Assembly (NCBI GenBank): GCA_963693305.1
Contig: OY855907.1
Span: 33,920,301 to 33,984,300, forward strand
Length of the DNA stretch: 64,000 nucleotides
Direction: 5' to 3'
Source of the DNA: Meandrina meandrites
Lineage: Eukaryota > Cnidaria > Anthozoa > Scleractinia > Meandrinidae
Each line of letters opens with the position of its first letter. Position 1 is the first letter of the stretch. The notes beneath the pieces are model-generated. The model worked only from the letters and a program-made list of their open reading frames with translations. It had not been told where the DNA came from and made no database searches. The position numbers were made by a program, and so were the translations under genes. This document shows positions 1 to 12,899 of this stretch, piece after piece.

Positions 1-2502
1 AGCGAATAATGTAGAGTTTGAGAGTTAAGTCAGTCTTAGTAATTCAACTAATTCTGAAAGGATCTAATATTTTTTTAATCATGGTAGTTATATTTTTTAC
101 TATATTGGAATCAAGTTTCAAAGGTTAATAATTATTAATGCACTGAGTAAAATTGTAAGCATTGTACGATATAGGAGGTTTTCAAACACTGGATGGCGTA
201 TAAAAATCCTCAATCCGCTCAGCTTGGTATAGAACAATTAGTTTTGTTATATACCCCAAGTGAAATGCAGTTTTTTTGGATTAGCACGTAATTATAATCA
301 GGACCTGTGCGGCTTACAACCCGGATAGGTATGCAGCGCGAAGTTATCCCAGGATGTGGCCAAAAGCTAAGATTGAATTCACTGTTTTCTTTTTTCGTAC
401 TCGAGAGTCACACAAGACACAAAAATAAATTTGTACACAAAAATGCAAACTCGAAACCGCAAAACAGCGCGCAGGGTAAAACTTTCAATGAATGAATTCG
501 TGTCGTTTTCAGCCGGAAGGAAAAATCAGTGTTGAAATAAATATACACTGTCCCCGCGGACACTGAGTTCTGTTTGTATTAGCTGTTTTTGGTCCATATT
601 TATTTAGCCGGTACATGTTATTTAGCACTCGAAATTAACGGTTGTAAACCCAACATAAATACAACCTTTGAAGCTTAATTTTATACGTGTATGGAAGCAA
701 ATTATTTGGCGAGGATATTGAACCAACGAATTCAAATTCTAGTACTTGATCATGACTAGCCAAACCAACAAACTAAAAGTGCTTATTATCATTGTATCGT
801 CAGATTTTCTCTGAAGCAGTCTTCGGTAAAATGAACCGAACAAATGCGAGAGTTCTTGTCTGGCTTAAATTCTTTTCTTTTTATTTTTGAACGCCATTGT
901 TTTCTGAGCTTTGAAGTTGCTGGAAACTTATAACGTACTTACTTTCGACTTAGAATTATTTAAGCAGTTTGGTGCTGCACAAAACACCATGATGTTCCAT
1001 TCTTGTCAGCTTCATCACTGAAAGACTTTGAAGTTTCCTCAATTTCACAGCACACCAATAAAATAATGACGTCACAATTTTTAGTTCCGAAAATTTCCCG
1101 ACAATTTTCCCGAGCGCTCTACGATTATGAAGGCCAATAAATAAGCATTTTTCAACTTGAAATTTCTTTGTACTGCAAAGCCCAATTACTTTGAAGCTTC
1201 GAAATTTTGGTTCATTTGACCTTTACGTAGCGCTTCTTATTAATCAAACTTCAGGCGGATCGATCAAAATCTTATTTCTCCTAACAATATCAATGGATAT
1301 TGAGCAAATATAGGTGAAGAGAATAAACAAATATCATCAACTAGAGGAAATTTTGTTACAGCAAGGAGCCCAAAAGTGCCCCTCCTTTTAAATAATTGAG
1401 ATTCTTTTATGTAGATATTATCCAGTAAGAAGCCGAGGACAGCTTCGAATTCACTCTTTTTTGGTACAAATTAACCGAACAAACGAACGAACGAATGTGA
1501 ATTACTTAAAAGTGGCCAATGTTGGGCTCCTTTGCGTAACATGGGAATTTCACACCAATTACCAAGAAGTGGACAAATTTTATCCATTAAAATTTGACTC
1601 TTACTATTCGAAGAAAGCTGGTGAGCATTCCCCGAGCGGCCGCAATGAGGGCATTTGAGAGATTGGAGCCGATGTAGATATCTGATTACTAATAACTGTT
1701 AACCAATCATACCCTTTTTAACAATGTGTTGTGGCCAGCTGGAAAACATGGACTCTTGCACTAAAATAAACAATAGCCTACTTTAGGCGCGTTTTACTGC
1801 GAAACTCAGAAAACCGTGAACACCAGAAATATTAATGGAATGTTATTGTGTTGCAAGGAAAAAGCCAATCAGGCGTGAGAAAACTAAACCGCAAACAACA
1901 ACGGTTATTTGTTTGTGGTTTTGAGGTTTGCTTGCGTGTCCTGAACTTTATTTTGATTGGGCACTAGACAATCAACATTCCTGAAATATTTCAGGTGTTC
2001 ACGGTTTTCTGAGTTTGATAGTAAGGCGGGACATGAATTTGACTGATTTTTAACGCTGACGTCATAGCGCACGCAGTCTCGTACCCAGGCGTCCTCGTCT
2101 GACATGTTCGAGCGTCTGCGATTCTTTTTCTCGTTCTCGTGTGGCCAGGCGTACACAATACGTAAACGATTGCTGGACTCGTGTGGGTGCTAAAAGGGGT
2201 TGGGGCTCTGGGTACGAGAACGGTATGTTTGGAAAAGTCTTGGACGATTATGAGAAGGTGACATGTTTAACGAGGTTCGACTTTATATCCTCTCTTCTTT
2301 AAGGAGTAAATTTTGGTGTTACAGGTTTCAGAGTATTGTAGGGCATTGTGAAGTTGAGCTACAATACAATTTATACATCTGGGCCCTGTTAATCAAGGGC
2401 TGATATATCACTCTCTGAGGATAAGTGTTGACACTTTGCTATCCAGTGGATAGTAATATGAGTACAACTTTCGAATTTCCATCCAGTTACGTTCCCAGTC
2501 TC
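1..2502. other. gene-free flank, no recognised feature
   Basis: This AT-rich sequence has only short, uninformative open frames on both strands. I see no exon with usable splice sites, no RNA gene and no clear repeat pair. It lies downstream of the minus-strand Argonaute gene, so it is probably intergenic. Confidence 0.5.
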
Positions 2503-3899
2503 CTCAGCGGCGTAGCCAGGATTTTTGTATAGGGGGGTTCCAAATGTGAATTGTAATTGTGAACGTAAAACCGAACGCCGGAGGCGCTCGGCCTCTAGGG
2601 GGGTCCGGGAGCATGTTCCCCCGGGAAATGTTCAAATTTGCGGTCCCCATTTTGGCGTCAATTGAAGATGTAATTTCTGACGTGTGAATGAATGAATTAG
2701 TCTGAAATTACTATTCTGACGGCACGATTAGAGGTTCGCGGGTTGTTCTGGGATGTTCGGGTATATATAGGTTTTTGGCGGGAGATTTAACTCATTCTAG
2801 GTCAGTCAGTCTTCGTCTTCGCTCGCTTTTCTTTTTTCTTTTACATGTTGTTTGAACAGCTTTTGTAAATAGTCTTCTGTAAAGTGTTCGTTTAGTTTAT
2901 TTAGTTGACCCTTTCCTCGGGGTATCGTGCTGCTGCATTAGACGAGGAATACGTTTCCACACAATTTTGGCCACTTCTAAAGGGTGGTTTTAGTGGTTTT
3001 TCGTATCTGGCGTAGCACACCTTTGTATTCTTGGAGTCAATAGTTGTTCTTTGTAAGGTTTTAGATTGTAATCACGATTGCATCAGATGACTGACTGACG
3101 CATCCTCAATAAACTTTCACATTGGTTGTCTCGTGCTAGTGTAGTCAGAATCTAGTATTTCTAAGAAGGGAAGCTCAAAATCTCGCGTACCAGGTAATTT
3201 TTCCGGCGTACCATTCACTCCCAGCGTACCGTCACTCACTAGTCAGCTTAATGAACTAAGAACATAATGCAAAGTGAATAAAAGCCTTTCAAACTGACGT
3301 TAAGTCTACTATAGCACGGATGCAGTCTCAGTTTGTGTGACACTTTCGAAATTAAATAAATACCTCGCGCGTTTCGCTGGTGGTTCTCCATCATTCGGTC
3401 TGGGGTTTTCGCTGCTGCTTTGACTCTCAGTTCTGTCATAAATAAGTATTTAATCGTTGTGTATCAGTGATTTTAAATACTCTTAATTCCAAAGACAGAA
3501 CATGATATAACTTACCTTTTACTAGTGAAAAAAAAAAAAGAACGCTGCATATTGAATCGAATCTTCGCTTCTTTCGACTTTCCCGCCGTGACCTTTGATC
3601 TGACAACAGGGTGGCGTCAGCCGACCATGTGCATGTCGTCTGCAGATTTGAAAACGAGGCCACCAAAGGCGCTGGATCCCACGTACAACGCAGGCTTGTA
3701 TACACGAAATTTTGTAATTGTAAACACAAGGTGATACTTTATATATTTCATTTTATTTTCTCAAAAATTTCATTTTTCTAATCTGGCGGAATTAAAGGGG
3801 GGTTCTAATAATATTTTTTCTCTTGAATTAGCTATTGCGATATCCCGAAGGAGGGGGGTTCCGGAACCCCTGGAACCCTCCACTGGCTACACCGCTCAG
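2503..3899. mobile_element. non-autonomous TIR element, about 1.4 kb
   Basis: The left end reads CTCAGCGGCGTAGCCAG and the right end, read on the minus strand, CTGAGCGGTGTAGCCAG. Both are followed by a G-rich stretch containing GGGGGGTTCC. The interior has no transposase frame. It does hold a TATA-like sequence (about 2762-2770), a following CAGTCAGTCTTCG stretch and an AATAAA at about 3107, which resembles an LTR promoter/poly(A) layout. I therefore read this as a TIR element that may contain an older LTR piece. No target duplication was identified, so the ends are approximate. Confidence 0.5.
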
Positions 3900-4815
3900 G
3901 GCGCTCACTTCACCCCTGTTCTGAACGAGTTGAAACGGAGACGATGAGTACGAGATTGGAATGAAATGCGACAAATGCAAAAGATATGGTTTTCAAAAGT
4001 CATACTCATACTCGTAATAAATCTCGTGCGATCTGAAGGCCCCTGTTACCACCATTGGAACAACCAAAGCTTTGGTGAAGAGAAACTCTCTCAGTTTCCA
4101 ACCTCTTCTCGTATAACTTACCTCTTACGTTCTAGATAGCGCATGATAGATACACGTCACTCATTACACCTTAGGTATTGCTCTTTTTATTTTCTATTAT
4201 GTGTGAGCTACTTACAATAATGGTAATGACTGGATGAAATACTAATTTTATTATAAGTTCTACGTAACTATAGTTCGCCGTAGCGCTATAAAATTCAGTC
4301 GGAAAATACTTAGTAATTGTACAGTTTTAAAAGCGCATATTTTTAACGTTATTTAAACGTTGGCTTTGAACAGTCCGCCCAAGAAGCTACCATATTCGTT
4401 AATAAATTGCACTCTAAATACTTAAAAAGTTTAAAACGCGTACGAGTGGTTTTGACCCTCCCCTAAGAATTTCTGATTTTCAATCTAGATAAACAATTTA
4501 TTTATCACACTGCTTCAAATACCGTCATATTTACATTTTTATAATCAGGGACTTTTTGACAAATCTAGAATTAAGACTTCTCTTGAACCGTGGATCGGAT
4601 CGGCGCCAAAAAAAAAAGAAAAAGTAAACCTTCTTTCTGGAATCTTTGTATTTAAGCGAAAATTTGATTTTCATTAAAAAAAAACAATAAAGAAAAACTA
4701 CACTGTAGGTATGTAATAATAGCCTAATCCAGCTAGCTTCATTAAGATTTCGTTATATAAATAAGCTAATATAGTTCAGCATATATGTCCTCAAATTGTA
4801 TCACACGATGTGTCC
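3900..4815. other. downstream flank of the Argonaute gene
   Basis: The segment lies immediately 3' of the Argonaute stop codon on the minus strand and probably contains its 3' UTR. No canonical AATAAA on the minus strand could be assigned with confidence. No other gene or repeat pair was recognised. Confidence 0.4.
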
Positions 4816-7800
4816 TCAAGCAAAGTACATTCCTTTCAACATCTCGGGGTGAACTTGAACGGCTTTGGCCAAGATCTGAGGACTTCTGTCATCTCCATGC
4901 CCACCGCTACACGATGAACCATTGTCGTGACTAAATTGAAAAAAAAAATGTGAAGATTTTTGCGTGAGTTTTTACAACAGAAAAGAAATGCGTTTTAGTG
5001 AAATCCCCACTAGCGGACACCGATGTATGTTTCTTTCTGAAGGAACAAACCTCCTGTAGGGTCCCACCCAAGGACAGACACCTCATTTCAAAACAAGTGT
5101 CCTATAAGCGGACACCTCACGCTCACAGAAGGTTTTACTTTATTTGCATTTGCTAAGTGGCCAACAAAAACAGAAAAAAGAAAGAAAGAAAGAAAATTCG
5201 AATAAAATATTAGTTTTTAAAACCTCATCAGCCCAGCCTTGTTGCCCACAAATGAGATGGCTTATCTCCCTTTCCATAGCATGAATCGACAACGAATAAT
5301 ATCTTACCCTTACCCTGAAAGGAAGCCCTCGTCCCCCTCCCCTCCGTCAGGTTGCTTTTACATTTCGGCTGTGCCCGTTTATACACTATAATAATGAAGT
5401 GCCTCTCTCCACTGGGGTGCAGAGAGGCACTGTGAGAGTAAAGTGTCTTACCCAAGAACACAACACAATACCACGGCCAGGGCTCGAACCCAGACAGCTC
5501 AAAAACAACACACAGAGGATTTGGACGTCAAATAGTTAACTATTCACTGAAGTGGTGCTGATTAGCACTTTGCTAATCACCTCTGATTTAACCAATCAGA
5601 ACGCGCGTAAAGCACTATTCACTTGTGTAGTATATACTAATACTTGATTCCCCAAGTGTAAACCCACGTATGCAAATTGTTACGTCCCTCTCTAGTCTCC
5701 TACCTTTCTCTCTCTCTTTCGATCAAATGGAACCTCGCTCTGAACGCCACAAGATGCGCATAATACGCTGGGGCTGGTATAGACACAGCTCTTGTGCACC
5801 TGACATACGTGTGACATAGCTGGTAGGTGAGGGCCTGAAGTTCGTCTGCTTTAAAGTTGTTGTCGTCCCACAGCACGTGGTAATGTGAGGGGCGGCTGGT
5901 TCCCTACAACAGAAAATGTTTGGCAATGAACTTCTAAAGGAAATAATAATTTTATTATGCTGCTTCAGTTGAAACACTAGACTTGCTCCAAGTCGCTCGT
6001 TTTTTCTTTGTGTCGATAGAGTTACTTGATAAGATCACTTACAAACAAATAATACAAAATCGCCTGTTGAAGACCGCGCGGACCTGAATCTATTTGTCCG
6101 TGCATGTTAGCGCGAGAAGCGTACTTAATCCACCCCCATCCACGAATGTTCCGCGGTCGGCCGCCATTTTGCTTTTTAAGCCCGCGCGCGCCCGTCGTAT
6201 TTAGCGGTCTCCTGTGAATCTAACGAGCGACTTGGAGCAAGTCTATTGAAACACGTCAATTGACTAAGACTTGCTTGTAAATTAACCACCAAAACAAACA
6301 GACAAACAAGTCAATCTATCACACTTTCATCTTAATTTTGCTTATTAATTTCATTCTTTAGCCTTTTTCACCATTGTATTTTAATTATTCATATCCACGT
6401 TGTCATTTAGTAATTAATAATTAATTAATAATTATCACACCGATTAGCGGTCTAAATGTATTTGAAGCTGAAGATAGATGCAGGTCATCCAAAACATGTT
6501 TTTTCAAATTCAAATATGTTTTTATACATCTTCCGACATCGTCTTTTGACACGCCAAACAAACAAGGATCGAAATCCACCAATCACAGCCCACTAGCATG
6601 ACCTTCTGAACTTGTGACTCATTTCCAAAGAAGTCAAGTGAAACGAACACTGGCATGTGATTGGTGCATTTCGATCCTTGTTAGCATGTTGAAAGACACT
6701 GAAAGACGACGTCGAAAGATGGATGTCGAAAGATTGGTGCTACGCACGTAACTGACTATTGTTTAGCCTTACCTGAATGCCAGCGTGGCTACAGAGGTAG
6801 AAATCAAACTCAGTCGGGTGGGTAATGCCGATATCGACAGTGGTCCCTGGAGGTACATTGCCGCTTTGGCCACACTAAAATAAGAAAAATATGACTTCAG
6901 TAATGGTTAAAACTGGGGAGCTGGGATAGCAAAGAAGAGGGGGGAGGGGGTTAAGGAAAGAGGGATGGGGGAACGCAGAACCTCGGCAACAGCCGCCCAA
7001 CAAACAAAAGCTCAAACCACAGTTAACAATTACATTAGACTAAAATGCAATCAATATTTTTTTAGAGAACACATCATACCATGTCTGCTTTATCCTGGCA
7101 GAAAAATCTTGTGTGATGCCGCTTTTGTACGACAACAAACGTGATTCCAGGCTGGTACCCAACCTCCAGCTTGATACACGCCTCACGGATCGCCTTGAGT
7201 TCGTGGCAAAGGACCTGGTGATAAGTAACATCCAAAGCAAAACACGACAAGTTACTGTCTGTGAGCTAAGTAGCACGGTCGTCTATTTACTAAGGTTTGC
7301 CAAATACTCACAATGAAACTTCACCGGTTAACGAAGAAGTTCCTTTACTTTTATAAACACGACAAGTTACTGTCTGTGAGCTAAGTAGCACGGTCGTCTA
7401 TTTACTAAGGTTTGCCAAATACTCACAATGAAACTTCACCGGTTAACGAAGAAGTTCGTTTATTTTTATTTTCTATGGATCAAAATGACATTCTCGTCTC
7501 CAAAGCCCTTTTCGCTTCTTTTAGCCGGCGGGGCCTTCGCACGAGAGACGAAGGGCTCTGGGGACATGAGATTTTTTAATTAATTCGAAATTTTTTGATC
7601 GGTTGTTTGAAACAAAGCGGAAGTAAAAACATATTGAAACATCACGACTGCAACTCCTAGAATCTAGGACTGGGAATCCTTTGTCTCCAGAGCCCTTCGT
7701 TTTTCGTAGCCTGCGTAGCTGGCGGGATTTCGCAAGCGAGTGCTTTTTTAGCGGCCGCATGCTTATCCGGCTCCGCCGCTCGCTGACGCGTCACAAAAAA

Positions 7801-10800
7801 ATCACTCGTGCCCGCTAATCCTGCCAGCTACGCAGGCTACGTTTCTCGTGCCAAGACCCCGCCGGCAAAGAGAAGCGAAAAGGACTATGGGGACGAGAAT
7901 GTCAAAATGACAAAACCACAAACAAATATGTCTCCCGGGCGTTATAATTAAAAGTTACAAGCTGTTCAGCCTAAAAGTTAAAAAAACCATGGCGCAATCC
8001 GTTTTAATCTTCTTTTGTATTTGCTGTGTTGATGGAATATTTCTTCACTGTTTTAAGTGGTTATTTTCATTTTCATTGTAATCCGGAGGTCCCGGGTTCA
8101 AATCCTCCTCCCTGCCACTCATTGATTTGTCTTCGGTTGTCCCGAATTCAACTCCTCCACGCTTTGTATATGGCCATCTGGTCAGCCTCCTGCCAGTTGG
8201 GATTTTTAACAAGTTTCTGTTTGATTTATAATATTTGTTTCACTATTTACAGTTAAATAAAGTGATTTATTTATTTATTTTATTCTTTTATTTTTCACTA
8301 AATTTGGTGGCCATTTTCTTCTGTCTAAATTTAGCCAAATTCCGTGCCACCGTTCTTTTAACCCGCCGACGTATCATCTAATAAACTGTGGCTTACTTAC
8401 CTGTCTAAACTGTCCTTCACTGACTCCATCTCGATAGAAAATAATCCTCACTGGTTTGTGTCTGGTCGAACGATAAAACTGAATCAACAGCTCGCGAACC
8501 ATGGCTGCTAATTCGGCTATGATTTCCTAAAAATCAAAACGCGAATTTCAAAGCGAAGTTATACACGACATACCCCAAGTACAAAAAAACATCTCTAAAA
8601 CAGTTTTTAGAGCTCCGAAAAGTATTTTAAAATTTCACCCGAAAAGATCGTACCACACAGAACGTTCTACCACTTTCAATTTTAGAAACTGCAAGTTTTC
8701 CCGCGCTTGACGCCGGTTGCACGATTTTGGCTCGAGTTCTGATTGGTTCATTGGATTATTTGTTCGTTTTTGATTGGCCAGATGTGGTGACGTTGGTTTT
8801 GGCTGTACGATAGTCATAAGAAAACCTTTTGTACTTATTACGTACCTGTCGATGACTCTGAACACGCACCGAAGCACAGTATCGGCTGGGATGTGCGTCC
8901 ATACTGCCAACAACCTAAACGAAAAAAAAAAAATGATAATACAGTAATGTAAACATAAAATGACTTTCCTCTTTCTTACTATAATATACCACTTCAGCGT
9001 TTTCTATGACAAACCTTTGATTTTGCATTCACTGAGATTTAGAAACTATTCAAGAAAATGTGTAACCTACGCTAACCAATCAAATCTAAGTGTTGTCTCC
9101 TCAGCCAATCAGATTAGAAATCTCAAGCAGCCATTTAATGGCGTTCTCCATTTTCCCGCGTTTTTCTTTTCTCTTTTGTGTTTGCGACAGATTTTTAAGG
9201 TCTTTACACCCCACCTTTTGCGTGACGACCAGACTAAAAGTCTAATACTTTTACGCAAAGATCCTTTTTGGTTCGTCAAGTCGAAAAGGTAAGATGGCGT
9301 GACGAGCCAAATTGTCGCCTGCATATCCAAACAATGTGGGAGACGCGGTGGCATAGTGTTTAGTGCGCTGGACTCCGGATCGAGCGGTCAGGGTTCGAGC
9401 CCTGGCCGGGGCACTGCGTTGTGTTCTTGGGCAAGACATTTTATTCACACAATGCTCTCTCCACCCAGGTGTATAAATGGGAACCGGCGAATTTACTGCT
9501 GGGGGTAATCCTGCGAAGGACCAGCATCCCATCCAGGGGGGAGTAGAAATACTCCTAGTCGCTTCATGCTACGGAAACTGAGATAAGCACCGGCCTGATG
9601 GACCACTAGGCTCATCTTCAGAGTTTACTTTGCCATATCCAAACAATGGCTGCGATTATGTTAAAAACATAACAAAAACAAAGAGCTTACAGCAGCAATC
9701 GATGGTTTTTTGTCATCGCCAGCAGCTGGGTGAGTCACGTCAGCACCAAGAAATATGACAGGCTCGCGAAACACAGGCAACCTGCCAAGTGGATTACAAC
9801 AAAAACTCGCTAACATAAAGATGATTGGAATTAATTCGCTAGGTTAAGTCAGCGAAGGGAACCGGAGGTGTTATAAAACCCTTTCAGGTAACCAGTGTCA
9901 GACCATTTTCAATTCGTATGGTTCTAACACGTGGTACTGTTTAGTTTGCTACACAATGTGGTCTAAACTGAAAAGTCTGCGGATGAAACCCTAGTGTATG
10001 ACCATTCAAATGAAAGCTTTCGAGCAGTACTTTCATGTGGTACTGTTTAAAATGCTGTACAAGGTGGTTCTAACTCTCAAGTCTGTTGATGAAACCCTAG
10101 TGTGTGACCATTCAAATGAAAGCCATTTAGCAGTACTTTCATCCGGTACTGTTTATTACGCTGTACAAGGTGGTTCTAAGTTTCGCGTCTGCGGATGAAA
10201 CCCTTAGTGTGTGACCATTCAAATGAAAGCTACTGGGATGTAATTTCATGTGCGCCTGTTGATTTCGTTGTACAAGGTGGTTTTAACTTTCAAGTCTTGG
10301 TTGGAGTGAAGAAGGGATTGTGTTTGCAAGATATACGTGTATGTTTAATAATCTTACCGAACATCTGGAGCCAGAATGCTGTTTATTCCACCAAGCTTGG
10401 CGTTTATTTTGAGGCACAGATTGGATAAGGTTTGTGCTTGTGACTTCATGACATTCTTTGCCTGAACACATTGCGTCGCAATACCCAACATTGTATCGCC
10501 GACACGTTTGACTTCAGCTGTGAGATGAATGTAACAACACCACAGTATGAAAAAATCATTGAGTCAATCAATGCAGCTTAACATTGTAGCAAATCTGTAC
10601 TTTTGTAACGCAGCACTACATCGTCATTTCACTACAAAAATGGTCAGAACGGTTGTCCTCTGACAAAAAAAAAGGTTAAACTTGTAAAACATGAGGTACC
10701 TCTGAGCCCTACTGACAGTTTTTTTTTTAACAATTTTCAGGAATGTTCCTTTTGTCAATTAAACAGAACATATATTGAAAAAGCTTTCACCGAGTAGTTA

Positions 10801-12773
10801 TTAACCTGAAAAGGTGAAATATAGGATATTTTTACGGGGGCCTCAATTTGTTCAATGGTAAAACCTTCACTAGTGTGTACTACAAGACATTAAATTTTTT
10901 CAGTGTTACTGGTGTAGCTGCAATAGAATGCGTAAGATGGGTGTGTCTAAATCATTGCGAGCCACCTTACTTACCATATACTGGAGTTTTGCCAGGTAAA
11001 ACGAGAATGATGAGCTGTAAATTGCTATATGTCGACATCAAATGTTTAAACATTGGCTCGACCTAACGAGATGAATATAGAACTTGGAATTAACCACAAA
11101 CATACTGTAAATAATTACCCGAAAATTTCCGCAATTTTCACCCAGCTGGGATTTCTTGGCAGGAAGACGAGGCTTGTTCCTTTCAAAATTGCCTGGGTTA
11201 TATTCAAAAGAGATTTTGCATGAGGAAAATTTTTCGTGCATACAAATGTACTTGTTTACTCCATGAAACAATAATATAAGGTCTGAATAAAGAAAACCTG
11301 ACTTTTTTTCTCGTACTGTGACAACCATGTGCAGTATGAAAGTTTTGCACATATTAAGTGATTAACTGCCAAATTCTCTAATTAAAAGGAAAAGAAAGGT
11401 TTAGAGAAATTCTGGTAAGTATGTAATGAGAATTAAGCGGTCTGACTATTTCAGGAAAGAGTCTTGACCAAAAACTAAATTTTCCAAGATATCATTTTAG
11501 GAAATGTATGAACACAAAGGAGAATTCTGACATTGATCAACATACATCCTCGGCTCTCTTGGCGTATTTACAGAAGCAAGGCTCTGATCTAATTGGCATT
11601 CCAGTCTCGCCGCTGATCTTCATTAGCTGATGAGCAAAGTTCTTTAATGCTCTGTCATTGCAATCTTGAGGGTTCACAAAGCAGGCAATTGCCCAGACTT
11701 TTATCTCGATGCCGTGAAAGAGTTGTTTTCCTCGCATATCCCAGGCACCTGAAATGTACGGTTTAAACAAGAACAGTAAGGAACACATGGCACAACACGA
11801 TTATTGTCAAAGAGAAAGAGGGGATCATAAACCACTGTAACCCTGTACAACAGTATGGCTACACGCATGTACCATGTTTCGTTCGTTCGTTCGTTCGTTC
11901 GTTCGTTCGTTCGTTCGTTCGTTCGTTCGTCCGTCCGTCCGTCCGTCCGTCCGTCCGTCCGTCCGTCCGTCCGTCCGTCCGTCCGTCCGTCCGTCCGTCC
12001 GTCCGTCCGTCCGTCCGTTCGCTCGTTCGCTTGCTCTTTCGCTCGCTCGCTCACTCGTGCGCTCGTAACTATGGTAAACGAACAACGCATGAACCCATTC
12101 AATAATAATCTTACCTTGTCTTGGAGAAATCTTTTGCTTATCCTGAAGAGAAAATAAATGAAATATAACAAGCATCAAGTAAAGTGTAATTAAATCGCTG
12201 TTACCGACAGGCCAACGACAAGCCCCCGACACATAACCGAGACGCTCCCGACAGTTTCCCTTATCTTCTGAGGGTTCGAAACTCCTAGGAAACAAACCCC
12301 TTTTCCCAAAAAGCATGAATTCTTCTATCTCTCCCCCTTACAACGTTGTAACTAAATAATAGTCCTGAAGTGAAGCGTTTTTCAACATCGGTTAGAGGGG
12401 GGGGGGGGGCTAGAGACGAATAAGATGTTTTTATTCATTTATACGAGGTACGGTTCTCTGCTAGAAAGCGTTCGCTTTGCTAAAATGTCTAAGTGAATCC
12501 ATTTGTCCCTGACTGTGGACATGATAAGCACGGCTGCAGTTAAATCAAAAGCAGGAGAGTAAATTTGCTCACCTTTCCACCATACTGCAGCTTGGGAGCC
12601 TGGAGAACACGGCCATGGAGTTCAACCATTTTGTCGTTAATTGAAATCCCGAAGTCATTAACATATTGATCATTGTTGAAGTCAGCTTTCCTGACCTTAA
12701 ATCGCGTTTAAAAAATATTTTCAATAGATTGAATATATATATCTTATTAGACGTTTTGTTGTGTAGTATCGCC

Positions 12774-12811
<38 letters not shown>

Positions 12812-12865
12812 GTAGGGCGAGTCAAAATACAAACAACGAGTAAAAATTCTTGGCGATACTACACA

Positions 12866-12899
<34 letters not shown>

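Noticed and set aside
9337..9420. A tRNA gene
   Set aside because: A- and B-box-like sequences are present, but the arms do not fold as a tRNA, and a 200-bp SINE body and target duplication follow.
11701..12316. Open frames of 100-163 codons with R-T-D-G, V-R-S-F and similar repeats
   Set aside because: They are translations of the GTTC/GTCC microsatellite in several frames, inside an AGO intron.
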